Source: Acidobacteria bacterium AB60
GTDB lineage: Bacteria > Acidobacteriota > Terriglobia > Terriglobales > Acidobacteriaceae
DNA: 64,000 bases
Direction: 5' to 3'
Assembly (NCBI GenBank): GCA_008682415.1
Contig: VANK01000001.1
Location: 372,001 to 436,000 of the forward strand
The position numbers were made by a program, and so were the translations under genes. Below the pieces are notes generated by a model. The model had not been told where the DNA came from, searched no databases, and worked only from the letters and a program-made list of their open reading frames with translations. The stretch's first letter is position 1; the number at the start of each line of letters is the position of its first letter. Of this stretch, positions 8,992 to 19,750 are shown in pieces.

Positions 8992-10149
8992 TCAGGATCT
9001 GGCTCGAGAGTCCAGAGTGGCGACGTATGCGACTGGTTCTCGGGAATGGATAAGACGGTCGTAGAGGGCTTCCCACTGATCGACGATGGTCTCGAGTTCG
9101 AATCGAGATTGGATGTGCATTCGCGCATCTGCTCCCATTCTCTGGCGTGTTAGGGGATCCAGATCCATAAAGGTGCGCATGGTGTGGGCGAGGGCTGAGG
9201 ATCCTGGCGTGGAGGCGAGTAGCCCGGTTTTGCCATGAACGATGACATCCTGACAGCCTGGCACGTCCGTCGCGACGGCGGGAAGGGCGCAGGCGCCGCA
9301 TTCCAGGAGGACCATGGGGAGGCCCTCGCCCAGTGACGGAAGGACAAACCCGTCAGCTACCTGCATCCAGGAAAGCATGTCTTGCCGGAAGCCAAGGAGG
9401 CATGCACGGTTATCCATTCCGAGCCGCCGAATTTGCGCGCTCAAGGGGTCGGCCAGCCGGCCTGTCCCGGCGATCACGAGACGGGATTCTGGGGAGAGCG
9501 TGACGAACGCGTCCAGCAGGGAAGAGAAGTTCTTCACAGATTCGAGCCGTCCTGCGGCGAGCCACAGGAATTCGTTTCGAATTCCTAATCGCGCGCGAAG
9601 GGTGATGCGTTCGGAATGCGGCGAAGGTCGCCAGTGCTGCGTGTCGATGCCGTTTGGAATGATCATCAATCGTTCTGGGAGAACCACGCCGGCGTCGATG
9701 GATGCCTGCGCAGCGCCTGGACTGACCGCCGTGACCGCGTCAGCGAGGCTATCGCTGCAGCGGTAGCCGAGGCGGCGGCCAACGCTCGTCCAGGCCGAGT
9801 TGTGAATGGTGTCGAGAACAACAGGCACCGGAGATAGCAGCCGGGACCATCGGGCCATCCAGGCGGCGTGCGGCAGATGCGCGTGGAGAATGTGCGGTCG
9901 ATGGCGATGAACCCAACGGGCGAGACGGAACCAGCCCATCGGATCAGCCAACCCTTTGCGCATCCGGAGGGTAAGGAAATCGATGCCACTTTTGGCCAAT
10001 TCCGTTGCAGCGGCATCGCCCGTGCCGGAGAGAGCGATCACGGTCACGCGCCGGCCACGCTTGTGAAGGGAGAACGCCAGTTGGAGCACCTGGGATTCTG
10101 CTCCGCCGAGGACATCGAGTCCTGGAAGCATGAGTGCAACGTGCATCAT
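8992..10149 (-). CDS. GT4-family glycosyltransferase
   Basis: A 385-aa cytoplasmic retaining glycosyltransferase with the GT-B fold. The N-terminal acceptor half has GGAESQVLQLA. The C-terminal donor half has the family E-x7-E signature in EGLPMVLLECGACALP. It would add a nucleotide-activated sugar to the lipid-linked repeat unit. The ATG overlaps the stop of the upstream glycosyltransferase by four bases (ATGA), so the two are co-translated. Donor and linkage cannot be assigned. Confidence 0.83.
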   Translation of the reverse strand: MMHVALMLPGLDVLGGAESQVLQLAFSLHKRGRRVTVIALSGTGDAAATELAKSGIDFLTLRMRKGLADPMGWFRLARWVHRHRPHILHAHLPHAAWMARWSRLLSPVPVVLDTIHNSAWTSVGRRLGYRCSDSLADAVTAVSPGAAQASIDAGVVLPERLMIIPNGIDTQHWRPSPHSERITLRARLGIRNEFLWLAAGRLESVKNFSSLLDAFVTLSPESRLVIAGTGRLADPLSAQIRRLGMDNRACLLGFRQDMLSWMQVADGFVLPSLGEGLPMVLLECGACALPAVATDVPGCQDVIVHGKTGLLASTPGSSALAHTMRTFMDLDPLTRQRMGADARMHIQSRFELETIVDQWEALYDRLIHSREPVAYVATLDSRARS

Positions 10150-11240
10150 TCCGCGCCCACAGTTTGGAGGATGAGCTGCCGGTACTGGGCGGTAACTCGC
10201 GGCAGATTGAAGGGCTCAAGCCAATCGTGACGGAAGCGCTGGCCGGTCCGCAGGACAGCGAGGGCAGCCTTGAGAGATTCTGCCAGAGACGCGGCAGAAC
10301 AGTCGCGGGCCAGCCAGATTCCCGCCTTGCCATGCAGCAATTCGGCTACGCCAGTCGAGCAGGGTGTCGCCACGATCGGAAGCCCGGCGGCGGCGCCCTC
10401 GAGAAGCACGTTGGGCAGCGCGTCGTTTCGCGAGGGAAGGACCAGTAGGGATGTTCCGGGGAACCAGGCGGCAGGGTCGGAGACGTATCCTGCGAACCGA
10501 ACTTTGCCTCCGAGACCGAGAGCTACGGATCTGGCCTCCAGGGTGAGCCGATCCGGACCCTCTCCAAGTATCGTGAGGTTGGCCCGCGGGTGCCGGAGAC
10601 GCACTTCGGCGAAGGCATCGAGAAGCAGGTCGAATCCTTTTTCTGGAGAGAGCCTTCCGATTGCCAGCAGGTGAGGACCAGGGCCGCCCCACCGGGTCGG
10701 GAGTCTTTCAGAGGACCGCCGGATGCCGTCCAAATCGACTGGATTGCGGAGCACGTGGACGGGCGCGCGCTGCCCGAGCAGCTGTGTGATTTCCTTTGCC
10801 ATGTCGCTTGTCTGGCTGATGATTCCTTCGGCTTTGCGGTAGGTGACGCGATAGAGAAGGCGTTCCCATCGGGAGAGGGCCGGGATCCGGCCGGCGAGCA
10901 TTCCATTTTGCCGAACGAGGATGCGAGTCGTCCGAGGAAATAAGGGACGCAATAGGAGGAGCGCCTGATTCAGATGGAACATCCCGGAGAGAATCAGGTC
11001 GGGCTTGAGCTGCCGCACAATGCGAAGGAGCCCGGGAGTCCCGAAGAGGACACGGGTGGCCTTGATGCGATGCAGCCGCGGGAAAAGTGCGTCGGAGGAC
11101 GAGGGGCTCCCCACGACAACGCCGAGGTGCACCTCGAGTTGCGAACACGGCAGGGACCGGGCGAGATGCGCCATCACGCGCTCCGCTCCTCCACCCCCAA
11201 GGTGGGGAATGAGTAACAGAATGGTGTACTTTCGTGCCAT
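10146..11240 (-). CDS. GT4-family glycosyltransferase
   Basis: A 364-aa GT-B glycosyltransferase. I chose the ATG at 11240 because the first beta strand and the glycine-rich loop (IPHLGGGGAERV) follow at once. An in-frame TTG at 11297 would add 19 residues without a ribosome site or family match. The donor-site pattern NDALPNVLLEGAAAGLPIVATP is present, with Asn-Asp where many members have a glutamate. First gene of a two-gene minus-strand unit with the downstream GT4 gene; it faces a third GT4 gene across a 149-bp gap. Confidence 0.82.
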   Translation of the reverse strand: MARKYTILLLIPHLGGGGAERVMAHLARSLPCSQLEVHLGVVVGSPSSSDALFPRLHRIKATRVLFGTPGLLRIVRQLKPDLILSGMFHLNQALLLLRPLFPRTTRILVRQNGMLAGRIPALSRWERLLYRVTYRKAEGIISQTSDMAKEITQLLGQRAPVHVLRNPVDLDGIRRSSERLPTRWGGPGPHLLAIGRLSPEKGFDLLLDAFAEVRLRHPRANLTILGEGPDRLTLEARSVALGLGGKVRFAGYVSDPAAWFPGTSLLVLPSRNDALPNVLLEGAAAGLPIVATPCSTGVAELLHGKAGIWLARDCSAASLAESLKAALAVLRTGQRFRHDWLEPFNLPRVTAQYRQLILQTVGAE

Positions 11241-11389
11241 CGGATTCGGTACGACAGTACACGTGTGTGCTGTATGAAACCGTGACGGGAGGCACAAACT
11301 TTACTGTTGCGAATTGCTACAGTTCATTCACTTCATTCTCAGGATCGATGCATCGCGACTATTGAGAACCGATGGATTGAGGCACATCC

Positions 11390-12631
11390 ATGGGGAGTTA
11401 CCAGGCTCAATCGCGCCGTGGCGAGGCGTCTCTCGCGGCGGGCCGGCCACTTATCGTGATCGGGATCACGAATCCACAGACGTGTCTGGTGATGACGGGG
11501 AGACTGCGGGCGCTGCGGCAGGCTGGATTTCGGGTAGTCCTCATTGCGTCGCCCGGAGCCTTGCTGGAATCGACGGCGAGGAAGGAAGGCGTCGCAGCGC
11601 TTCCCATTCCGATGCGACGCGGAATTGAGCCGCTGGCGGACATCGTGTCTCTGTTACGGCTGGTTCGCGCGCTGCGCCGGCTCCGTCCCCAAATGACGGA
11701 ATTCAGTACGCCGAAGGCCGGGCTGCTGGGCAGCATCGCGTCGTTGCTCTGTAGGGTTCCGTGTCGAATCTATGTGCTCCGCGGGCTGCGACTGGAGACC
11801 GCTCGCGGTATCACACGTCAGGTTCTGACCGCGACGGAGAAGATTGCGGCGGCGTGCAGTCATATCGTGCTGTGCAATAGCCCAAGCCTGCGCAGCAAAG
11901 CTTTGGACCTTCGTATTGCCGGGGCGGAAAAGCTCCATCTGCTGGGGTACGGGAGCAGCAATGGAGTAGACGTGCAGAGATTCGCGCCAGGGCCGCGAGC
12001 CCGCGAGGCGGCAATCGCGTGGTCCAAAGGCGAGCAGATCATTGGGTTCGTGGGCCGGCTGACGTGCGACAAGGGCATTCCCGAGTTGCTGCGTGCCTTT
12101 GATGCCGTTCTGGATAGACAAGCAAAGGCGCGACTCCTGCTGGTGGGATGGTTCGATGAGTCCGAAGATGCCCTGGATCCAGAGCTGCGCGAATGGATCA
12201 AGAGGCACCCCAGAATCTGGTGCACCGGTTTTGTTCCTGACACAGCGCCGTGGTACCGGATGATGGATTTCCTGGTTCTTCCGACCCACCGGGAGGGCCT
12301 TCCCAACGTGGTGCTGGAGGCAGCGGCTGCGGGACTGCCGGTGGTTACGACGACAGCAACCGGAGCATGCGACGCGGTTCTACCCGGGGTGACCGGGCTT
12401 CTCACGCCGAAGGGCGACCCACGATCACTGACCGACGCCATGATGGAATTGCTGGAAGACGCGGGACGCCGGAAACAGATGGGGGCTGCGGCACGTCGCT
12501 GGGTGGTGGAGCACTTTCCGCAAGAGCGGGTACATGCGCGGACGGTGCAATGGTACCGGGAGCTAGTAGAGGGAAGGGAGGGAAAAAGCGCAGCTCTTTC
12601 GATTACGGATGCGGCTGCGGCGACTGACTGA
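11390..12631 (+). CDS. GT4-family glycosyltransferase (PglA/CapM-like)
   Basis: A 413-aa GT-B glycosyltransferase. It resembles enzymes that extend undecaprenyl-diphosphate sugars: [18 protein letters not shown] at the N terminus, [14 protein letters not shown] in the middle and [16 protein letters not shown] in the donor site. The family is often the second transferase of capsule or O-antigen repeat synthesis; the exact sugar is not known. Its 3' end overlaps the 3' end of nuoN on the other strand by 29 bases, so the polysaccharide locus and the complex I operon collide tail to tail with no terminator visible. Confidence 0.83.
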   Translation: MGSYQAQSRRGEASLAAGRPLIVIGITNPQTCLVMTGRLRALRQAGFRVVLIASPGALLESTARKEGVAALPIPMRRGIEPLADIVSLLRLVRALRRLRPQMTEFSTPKAGLLGSIASLLCRVPCRIYVLRGLRLETARGITRQVLTATEKIAAACSHIVLCNSPSLRSKALDLRIAGAEKLHLLGYGSSNGVDVQRFAPGPRAREAAIAWSKGEQIIGFVGRLTCDKGIPELLRAFDAVLDRQAKARLLLVGWFDESEDALDPELREWIKRHPRIWCTGFVPDTAPWYRMMDFLVLPTHREGLPNVVLEAAAAGLPVVTTTATGACDAVLPGVTGLLTPKGDPRSLTDAMMELLEDAGRRKQMGAAARRWVVEHFPQERVHARTVQWYRELVEGREGKSAALSITDAAAATD

Positions 12632-14129
12632 CACCGGGCTGATTCACTGCGGCGGCCGGAGCTTCCCCGGCAGGAACCTGGAGGGTGTGGGCAGCCATCT
12701 CGGCTGCTCGGAGGACTGCGTTTGGCCGTATTCCCAGCCAGAGGGTGGTTCCGGTGGTAAAGAGCAGTGCCGCACCCACCGCAACCCCCAACTGGGGCAG
12801 AGCGATCCGAAGAGGTTCGTCGCCATCAGCGGGCCGCTGCGCTGCCGCAAAGGCCAGACGCAGGTAATACGCTGCGGCGATTCCGGAGTTGAGAAGGCCA
12901 ATGATCGCCAAAGCGACGGCGCCGCCGCCCACGGCGGCAGAGAACGCATAGAACTTGCCGAAGAAGCCGCCCGTGAACGGAATTCCGACCAGCGAGATCA
13001 AGAAGAAGATGAGAAGGATGCCTAAGAACGGCGAGCGGTAGAGCAGCCCGCGAAAGTCGCGGATCAGGGGCAGGTGATCGTCATAGCCGCTAACCACGGT
13101 GATGACGGCGAACACGCCCACGTTCATGGCGGCATACGCAGCGGTGTAGAAGGAGGCGGCCGCAATGCCGCTGGGGCCCATTCCGGCGAATGCTGCGAGA
13201 AGATAGCCGGCATGCGCGATGGAGGAGTAGGCCAGCATGCGCTTGACATTCTGTTGACGCAAGGCAGCCAGATTGCCGATGGTCATGGACCCGACGGCGA
13301 CGGCCCAGAGTAGCGGTTCCCATACAGATCGCAGGGCGGGCAGCATCTCATAGGTCACGCGCAACAGCAGAGCGAAGACTCCGGCCTTGGGCGCGGTGGA
13401 CAGGAGTGCAACTACGGGGGAAGGCGCTCCTTCGTAGACGTCAGGCGTCCACAGGTGAAACGGCGCCGCAGAGACCTTGAAGAGCATCCCCACCATCATC
13501 AGCATGAGAGCCATGACGACCAGAGCATGATTCTGCGAGCCGCCGACCTTTTCAGCGATCTCATAAATCTGTGTAGTGCCGGTGGCTCCGAAGATGAGGG
13601 CAATGCCGTAGAGCAGGAAAGCCGTCGCAAATGACCCGAGGAGGAAGTACTTGATCCCGGACTCCGGACCCTGCGCATTGTGCTTGCGGTATCCGGCAAG
13701 GATGTAGGTGGAGATCGAGGAGATTTCGAGTGCGATGAAGACAACCAGCAGTTCGATGGCGCTGGTGAGGAGACACATCCCCACGGCACCAAACACGATG
13801 AGCGCGAAATATTCGCCCTGGTGGTGGCTTTCTTCCGGCAAAGAATCGAGGGCGATGAGGATGGCGACCAGAACAATGCCGCAGATGAGCACGTGAAAGA
13901 AGACCGTGAAGGGGCTGGTCTCGACGGCTCCGAAGAAACCGGTACCGGTACCGAGGCTCAGCTGCCAGATGCTCGCCCACAGGGCAAACATGGTGCCGAA
14001 GGCGGCGATCCAGCCCAGAGGACGGCGGGTGACAGCGGGGGAGAGGGATGCATCCACCAGCATGAGCAGGACGCCGGTGAGGGTGAGGATGATCTCGGGC
14101 AGGATGCGGAGACTGTCGGCGGAGTTCAT
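12603..14129 (-). CDS. nuoN: NADH-quinone oxidoreductase subunit N
   Basis: A 508-aa antiporter-like membrane subunit of complex I, last gene of the nuo operon. About 14 transmembrane helices are predictable, with the conserved Lys/His-bearing helices of the Mrp-like proton channel ([40 protein letters not shown]). It pumps protons in the membrane arm. The start overlaps the nuoM stop by four bases. The C-terminal tail is alanine- and proline-rich. Confidence 0.95.
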   Translation of the reverse strand: MNSADSLRILPEIILTLTGVLLMLVDASLSPAVTRRPLGWIAAFGTMFALWASIWQLSLGTGTGFFGAVETSPFTVFFHVLICGIVLVAILIALDSLPEESHHQGEYFALIVFGAVGMCLLTSAIELLVVFIALEISSISTYILAGYRKHNAQGPESGIKYFLLGSFATAFLLYGIALIFGATGTTQIYEIAEKVGGSQNHALVVMALMLMMVGMLFKVSAAPFHLWTPDVYEGAPSPVVALLSTAPKAGVFALLLRVTYEMLPALRSVWEPLLWAVAVGSMTIGNLAALRQQNVKRMLAYSSIAHAGYLLAAFAGMGPSGIAAASFYTAAYAAMNVGVFAVITVVSGYDDHLPLIRDFRGLLYRSPFLGILLIFFLISLVGIPFTGGFFGKFYAFSAAVGGGAVALAIIGLLNSGIAAAYYLRLAFAAAQRPADGDEPLRIALPQLGVAVGAALLFTTGTTLWLGIRPNAVLRAAEMAAHTLQVPAGEAPAAAVNQPGVSQSPQPHP

Positions 14130-15649
14130 CGGGCGGTCTCCTGCTGAGAATTAGAAAACAACTCAGGGTTCGCGATGGCCTGCTTGCTTGGAGGCTGAGC
14201 GGTGGAGCGCTCGATCGAGCGCAGCCACAGGGATGGCGCCACGCCCATGACCAGCATCAGGACGGCAAGTGGCACGAGAGCGACCCATTCGTGGAGGTGC
14301 AGGTCGGCGGCGGGGGTGGCGGCGGTCATCTGGCTTTGCGGTCCGTAGAAGAGCCTCTGCACGAGCCAGAGCGCATAAGCGGCGCCCAGGATGATCGTGA
14401 GGGTGGCGGCGACGGCCCATCCCCGGCTCACGTTCATGAAGGTGCTGGAGAGGATGAGGAACTCGCCAACGAAGCCATTGAGCATGGGAAGGCCGACCAT
14501 GGCTAACGTCGTAATGACGAAGAAGGTTGCGGTGCGGGGAAGCCGCGAGGCGACTCCGCCGAAGCTGGCGATCTGGCTGTTGGCGTAGCGCGTATCGAGA
14601 ACGCCGAGCAAGACAAATAAGGCGCCTTCGATCACGCCTTCATTCAATATCTGGTAGATGGCGCCGTTACGGCCGGTGAGGTTGAGGCCGTAGATGCCGA
14701 GGGTGGTCAGGCTGAAGTGGCTCAAGGTTGCGAAGGCGATCAGGCGCCAAAAATCACGCTGTACCAGCGCCACGCATGCTCCGTAGAGAATGCCGATGAC
14801 GGTGAGAGCGATGAGCAGGGGAGCGATGGCCCGTGCCTGAACGGGAAACAGCCCGACGTGGAAGCGCAGCATGGAGTAGAGCCCAAGCTTGCCGGCAATG
14901 ACCATGGCCAGGGCGACGGGGGCTTCGCAGAAGGCGTCGGCGAGCCATCCATGCAAGGGGAATACGGGAACCTTGACGGCGAAGGCAAAGAGGAAAGCCA
15001 GGGCCGTCCAGAAAAGCGCGTCAGCGGGCAAGGAGCCGTTGGCGACGAGCATCTGGAGGTCGCTGAAGTTGAACGAACCAGTGCGAACGTAGAGCCAGAT
15101 GATGGCGACCAGCAAAGGCGCCGAGGGAACGAAGGTAAAGATGAAGAACTTGATGGCTGCCTTGACGCCATCCTTGCGGCCGTACATGGCGATCAAGATC
15201 GCCATCGGGACCAATGACAGTTCCCAGAAACCGTAGTAGACCATCAGATCGAGCGAGACGAAGACGCCGAACATGGCGGTCTGCTGGACCAGGAAGAGCG
15301 AGTAAAAGATCTTTTGGCGTTGGCGAATGGGGTTCCAGCTGGCGAGCACTCCCACGGGGGCGAGAAGTCCCGTCAGCACGACCATCCAGAGGCTGAGGCC
15401 GTCGACCCCGACGTGATAGAAGATGGCGGGATTGTCGATCCAGGGCTTGTTGATCTCGAACTGAAAGCCGGGCTGACCGACGATGAAGTGCGTGGGCAGG
15501 TGCAGCGTCAGGCCGAAGCTCACGAGCGCGGTAATGAGGGCCAGCCAAGCTGAGAGTTTTCCCCGATCCGGCAGGATGGCGATAACCACGGCGCCGATGA
15601 TGGGGACCAGCAGGATCCACGTGAGAATCGTTTGATTCAATTCATTCAT
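14126..15649 (-). CDS. nuoM: NADH-quinone oxidoreductase subunit M
   Basis: A 507-aa membrane-arm antiporter-like subunit. Family landmarks include [17 protein letters not shown] with the conserved glutamate of helix 5, [19 protein letters not shown], and the [17 protein letters not shown] region. It forms the middle proton channel between NuoL and NuoN. A four-base gap separates it from nuoL upstream and an ATGA overlap from nuoN downstream, so these genes are one translational block. Confidence 0.95.
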   Translation of the reverse strand: MNELNQTILTWILLVPIIGAVVIAILPDRGKLSAWLALITALVSFGLTLHLPTHFIVGQPGFQFEINKPWIDNPAIFYHVGVDGLSLWMVVLTGLLAPVGVLASWNPIRQRQKIFYSLFLVQQTAMFGVFVSLDLMVYYGFWELSLVPMAILIAMYGRKDGVKAAIKFFIFTFVPSAPLLVAIIWLYVRTGSFNFSDLQMLVANGSLPADALFWTALAFLFAFAVKVPVFPLHGWLADAFCEAPVALAMVIAGKLGLYSMLRFHVGLFPVQARAIAPLLIALTVIGILYGACVALVQRDFWRLIAFATLSHFSLTTLGIYGLNLTGRNGAIYQILNEGVIEGALFVLLGVLDTRYANSQIASFGGVASRLPRTATFFVITTLAMVGLPMLNGFVGEFLILSSTFMNVSRGWAVAATLTIILGAAYALWLVQRLFYGPQSQMTAATPAADLHLHEWVALVPLAVLMLVMGVAPSLWLRSIERSTAQPPSKQAIANPELFSNSQQETAR

Positions 15650-15653
15650 GTTC

Positions 15654-17696
15654 TCAGTGCCCCGCCGAGTTCAAGTGGATGCCGACGTCTGCCAGCACCG
15701 TGGTCCATGGCACCAGCGCAAAGAGCAGGAGCGCGGCGGCTCCGGCGGCAAGCCAGGCCGCGTAGGAGCGCAGGTTGCCGGACTGCCAGCGCTGCAGAAG
15801 GGCTCCGCCGAAGCTGGCCATTCCGGCGAGTAGCCAGGCGATTCCGCCCAGAATCGCGAAGTCCACGAGCATTTCGAGGACGAAGCGCGAAACGGCGAGG
15901 ATGGGTTTGACGATCAGAGTTCCGTAGAGCTCATCGACCCAATATTTGTGCGTCAGGAGCTTGTAGGGGAACGACGCCCTGGCCAAGGGCTCTTCGCCGG
16001 CGTAGTTGCGGTAGAGGCGGTGCGCCACAAACCAGCCGATGACCGCGATGAGGACGGCCAGCGCGGTCAGGGTAATTTCGAGAGTATTGCTTGCGGCTTC
16101 CGCGGTTCTGGCGCCGACCGAAGGTGCGAGGAATGCGCCGAAGCGGCCTGCGCCGACCCAGCCCCCAATGACGGAGAGGACCGCCAGGATGACGAGCGGC
16201 CCCAGCATCGACCAGGGGCTCTCGTGCGGCGTGTGGTGATGTTCGGCTTCCAGGGTCAACTTTGTGTCGGAGCGCGCGTGAACCAGCGCGCCCTCGTCCT
16301 CGGCGTGGAGATCGGCGCGGCTTTCGCCCAAAAAGGCCAGGTACCAGAGCCGGAACATGTAGAAGGCGGTCAGCCCAGCGGTTAGCCAACCTACGAACCA
16401 CAAGATCTTGCCGCCGGCGCCTTCCTGGTAAGCCGCGTAGAGGATGGCGTCCTTGGAAAAGAATCCGGCGAAGGGCGGGATGCCGGCGATGGCCACAACG
16501 GCGATGGTCATCGTCCAGAACGTGATGGGCATGTTTTTGCGCAGGCCGCCCATCCTGCGCAGGTCTTGCTCCCCACCAAGGCCGTGGATGACGGAGCCCG
16601 CAGCGAGGAAGAGCAGCGCCTTGAAGAAGGCGTGGGTCATCAGGTGGAACACGCCGACGGAATAAGCCGCCACGCCGCATCCCAGGAACATGTATCCAAG
16701 CTGGGAGACGGTGGAATAGGCGAGGACGCGCTTGATGTCCGTCTGGACAAGGGCGATAGTTGCCGCAAAGAGAGCGGTGGCGGCTCCGACGATGGCAACC
16801 ACAGACAGAGCAAAGGGAGAGCGGTCGTAGATCGCATGGGTGCGGGCGATCATGTAAACGCCTGCCGTGACCATCGTGGCTGCGTGGATGAGAGCCGAGA
16901 CCGGGGTGGGACCTTCCATGGCATCGGGCAGCCAGACGTAAAGCGGGAGCTGCGCGCTTTTTCCGGTCGCTCCAACGAGCAGGCATAGGGCAATCGCGGT
17001 GACAACGCCGCCCTGCATTGCCGGGTCGGCGGCAAGCCGAGCGCCGATCTCGGCGAAGGTGAGGTTGCCGAAGGTGCTCAGCAGCAGGAAGATACCGATA
17101 AGGAAGCCGAAATCGCCGATGCGGTTGACGACGAACGCCTTCTTGCCGGCATCCGCGGCGGGGGTCTTCTGAAACCAGAAGCCGATGAGCAGGTACGACG
17201 CGAGACCTACTCCCTCCCAGCCGACAAACATCAGAAGCGCGTTGCCGGCCAACACCAGGACGGTCATGAAGAAGAGGAAGAGGTTGAGGTAGGCGAAATA
17301 GCGCCAGTAACCCCGTTCCTCAGACATGTAGCCGACGGAGTAGATGTGGATGAGGAATCCAACTCCGGTGATGATGAGGAGCATGACCAGCGAAAGCTGA
17401 TCGAGAACGAAGCTGAAATCAATTTGCAACCGGCCTGACGTGATCCAGGCACCGTGAAGTTCGTTCAGCGGAAGGATGCTCCAGCCGTAATCGGGAGGTC
17501 CGCATAGCTTACATCTGCTCACGTAGAGGAAGATGGTCGCCGCGGCATTGACCACCAGTGCGAACGAGCCCAGTGGCGCCAGAAGCGCGATTGTTGTGAC
17601 AAGCGATTTGGGCAGCTTTGCGCCAAAGATCCCGTTCAGCAGAAATCCTGCAAAAGGCAGCGCCGGAATCAACCACAGATATAGATGTCCGCTCAT
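15654..17696 (-). CDS. nuoL: NADH-quinone oxidoreductase subunit L
   Basis: A 680-aa distal membrane-arm subunit of complex I with the C-terminal lateral helix extension expected for NuoL. Motifs include [18 protein letters not shown] with the key glutamate, [20 protein letters not shown] with the channel lysine, and [22 protein letters not shown] histidine-rich loop is present near [16 protein letters not shown]...[10 protein letters not shown]. Its start overlaps the nuoK stop by four bases. Confidence 0.95.
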   Translation of the reverse strand: MSGHLYLWLIPALPFAGFLLNGIFGAKLPKSLVTTIALLAPLGSFALVVNAAATIFLYVSRCKLCGPPDYGWSILPLNELHGAWITSGRLQIDFSFVLDQLSLVMLLIITGVGFLIHIYSVGYMSEERGYWRYFAYLNLFLFFMTVLVLAGNALLMFVGWEGVGLASYLLIGFWFQKTPAADAGKKAFVVNRIGDFGFLIGIFLLLSTFGNLTFAEIGARLAADPAMQGGVVTAIALCLLVGATGKSAQLPLYVWLPDAMEGPTPVSALIHAATMVTAGVYMIARTHAIYDRSPFALSVVAIVGAATALFAATIALVQTDIKRVLAYSTVSQLGYMFLGCGVAAYSVGVFHLMTHAFFKALLFLAAGSVIHGLGGEQDLRRMGGLRKNMPITFWTMTIAVVAIAGIPPFAGFFSKDAILYAAYQEGAGGKILWFVGWLTAGLTAFYMFRLWYLAFLGESRADLHAEDEGALVHARSDTKLTLEAEHHHTPHESPWSMLGPLVILAVLSVIGGWVGAGRFGAFLAPSVGARTAEAASNTLEITLTALAVLIAVIGWFVAHRLYRNYAGEEPLARASFPYKLLTHKYWVDELYGTLIVKPILAVSRFVLEMLVDFAILGGIAWLLAGMASFGGALLQRWQSGNLRSYAAWLAAGAAALLLFALVPWTTVLADVGIHLNSAGH

Positions 17697-17995
17697 AGTT
17701 TCATCAGGTCGATTCGGTCAACGGCCAGGGTGGCGCGGGTGCGGAAGATGGCGATGATGATGGCCAGGCCGACGGCAGCCTCGGCGGCAGCAACCACCAT
17801 GACAAAGAACACAAAGATCTGCCCCTTTACCAGGTGCCACTGGTGCGCAAAGGTCACAAAGGAGAGATTGACGCCATTGAGCATCAGCTCAATGGACATA
17901 AAGACGGTGATCAGGTTGCGCTTGATGAGGAATCCGATCACGCCCAGCGAAAAGAGGGCCGCGCTCAACAGCAGGTACCAGCTCAAGGGGATCAC
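17693..17995 (-). CDS. nuoK: NADH-quinone oxidoreductase subunit K
   Basis: A 100-aa three-helix subunit of standard length. The two functional glutamates are visible, one in [12 protein letters not shown] and one in [14 protein letters not shown]. It links the quinone site to the antiporter subunits. ATGA overlaps join it to nuoJ before and nuoL after. Confidence 0.95.
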   Translation of the reverse strand: MIPLSWYLLLSAALFSLGVIGFLIKRNLITVFMSIELMLNGVNLSFVTFAHQWHLVKGQIFVFFVMVVAAAEAAVGLAIIIAIFRTRATLAVDRIDLMKL

Positions 17996-18516
17996 TTGCC
18001 GGCCTCCGTTCGGCCGCGACGCTCGTCATGAGCAGGGCGCGCCAGCGCCACTGCACCCAGGATGGCGATCAGGATCAGCACGGATGTGACTTCAAACGGC
18101 AGCAACAATTCGTGGAAGAGCACCTTGCTCAGATCGGCTGTCGACGTGATGTTATCGCTCAGCGCAACAGGGGTAAATCCCTGGGCTTTCAGAATCACGG
18201 TGGCGATAACGCTGAGGACCGCCACCACCGCTGGGAAGCCGATAGCCTTGGCGGAGCGGCTACCGAGCGTTCGCTCCTCTCGGCCGGCGTTCAGCAGCAT
18301 GACGACGAAGGTAAACAGGACCATGATGGCGCCGGCATACACGATGACCTGCGCGGCGGCCAGGAACTCCGCCCCCAGAAGCAGGTAGAGCACAGCCAAA
18401 GAGCTCATGACCACCACCAGCGACAGTGCGCTATTGATGGGATGGCTCTGGAGCAGGAGATTGATAGCTCCGGCCAGGCACAAACCGGCAAACACGATAA
18501 ACAGGACCAGGTGCAT
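17992..18516 (-). CDS. nuoJ: NADH-quinone oxidoreductase subunit J
   Basis: A 174-aa membrane subunit with five hydrophobic segments and the pi-bulge helix signature ([19 protein letters not shown]). The last part is hydrophilic and charged. In most bacteria nuoI lies directly before nuoJ. Here a 155-bp gap with a hairpin, not nuoI, separates it from nuoH. Confidence 0.94.
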   Translation of the reverse strand: MHLVLFIVFAGLCLAGAINLLLQSHPINSALSLVVVMSSLAVLYLLLGAEFLAAAQVIVYAGAIMVLFTFVVMLLNAGREERTLGSRSAKAIGFPAVVAVLSVIATVILKAQGFTPVALSDNITSTADLSKVLFHELLLPFEVTSVLILIAILGAVALARPAHDERRGRTEAGK

Positions 18517-18565
18517 CGTTCCGTCGCGTACTGCAATGGGCGAGCCCGCCAGGGCCGCCGATTAA

Positions 18566-18605
18566 GGAGAGGTTATGGGCAGATTCGAACGAAAAGAACC
18601 TCTCC
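18566..18605. other. Inverted repeat in the nuoH-nuoJ gap
   Basis: A perfect 9-bp inverted repeat, GGAGAGGTT (18566-18574) and AACCTCTCC (18597-18605), encloses a 22-base loop. It lies in the only sizeable gap of the operon (18517-18671), where nuoI would be expected. It has no U tract, so it is more likely an RNA processing or stability element, or a deletion scar, than a terminator. Confidence 0.5.
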
Positions 18606-18671
18606 GATTGTAAATGAGCCTGTTGGCTGCGCCGGGCCTTCTGATTATTCGAAACAGGCGCAGTAGTGACG

Positions 18672-19721
18672 CTACTTGTAGGCAAGCCAGAGGCTTGTTC
18701 CTACGATGTTGAGGATGGCCAAAGGCAGCAGGTATCGCCATCCGAAGTTCATGAGCTGGTCGTAGCGGAAGCGAGGCAGCGTGCCGCGCACCCAAACGTA
18801 GAGGAAGAGGAACGAGAAGACCTTGAAGACAAACCAGAAGATGGGCACGAAGGCCTGGAGGATCCACACCTGCGGCATCGGAATCAGATCGCCGAAGGGG
18901 CTCGTCCATCCGCCGAGGAAGAGCAACGTGGCCACGCAGCCCACGGTGATCATGTTCGCGTATTCAGCCATGAAGAACATGGCGAACTTCATGGAACTGT
19001 ACTCGGTGTGGTAACCCGCGGTGAGTTCGCTCTCCGCTTCCGGCAGGTCGAAGGGCGCACGGTTGGTTTCTGCGTAGGCCGCCATCAAGTAGATGAAGAA
19101 CGCCACGAACTGAAAGCCGCCGAAGAGATTCCAGCTAAGAATGCCGTGGCGCGATTGAATTTCCACGATGCTGCGCAGGTTGAGTGATCCGGCGCGTAAG
19201 ACAACGCCGACGAGAGAAAGGCCAAGCGCGAGTTCGTAGCTGATCAACTGGGCGGAGGAGCGCAGCGACCCAAGGAGAGAGTACTTATTATTTGACGACC
19301 AGCCGGAAAGCGCGATGCCGTAGACGCCAATGGAGGTGATGCCAAGAATCACCAGCAGGCCGATGTTGACATCGGAGATCTCGAAGAACCGGAAGCCGCC
19401 GTCTGTTTGTACATTGGGCGAGCCGAAGGGCACGACCGCGATGGATACGAGCGCGCAGCCGAGAGATAGGATTGGCGCCAGCAGATAAAGAGGGCGGTAC
19501 ACCGCTGTGGGAATGATGTCCTCTTTCAAAAAGGACTTGGCGCCGTCAGCCAGCGGTTGGAGCAGCCCGAACGGCCCCACGCGGCTGGGGCCCCAGCGGT
19601 TCTGGATGCGGCCCACGAGCTTGCGCTCCAGCAGCACCGTGTAGGCGACGCCCATGAGCAGCACCACCGTCACCACGATGATCTTGAGCAAGCTCCACAA
19701 AAAGAACTGCAGAATCGTCAC
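18672..19721 (-). CDS. nuoH: NADH-quinone oxidoreductase subunit H
   Basis: A 349-aa membrane subunit that forms part of the quinone-binding cavity. The hallmarks RIQNRWGPSRVGPFGLLQPLADGAK, ETNRAPFDLPEAESELTAGYHTEYS and a final RYDQLMNFGWRYLLPLA are present, with eight predicted helices. A 29-bp gap separates it from nuoG. The downstream partner is nuoJ rather than the usual nuoI. Confidence 0.95.
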   Translation of the reverse strand: MTILQFFLWSLLKIIVVTVVLLMGVAYTVLLERKLVGRIQNRWGPSRVGPFGLLQPLADGAKSFLKEDIIPTAVYRPLYLLAPILSLGCALVSIAVVPFGSPNVQTDGGFRFFEISDVNIGLLVILGITSIGVYGIALSGWSSNNKYSLLGSLRSSAQLISYELALGLSLVGVVLRAGSLNLRSIVEIQSRHGILSWNLFGGFQFVAFFIYLMAAYAETNRAPFDLPEAESELTAGYHTEYSSMKFAMFFMAEYANMITVGCVATLLFLGGWTSPFGDLIPMPQVWILQAFVPIFWFVFKVFSFLFLYVWVRGTLPRFRYDQLMNFGWRYLLPLAILNIVGTSLWLAYK

Positions 19722-19750
19722 GTGCCTTCAGCCTCTCTCCAAAAAAAAAG

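Noticed and set aside
18517-18671. A hidden nuoI fragment in the nuoH-nuoJ gap
   Set aside because: No frame on either strand shows the C-x2-C-x2-C-x3-C-P pattern of NuoI.
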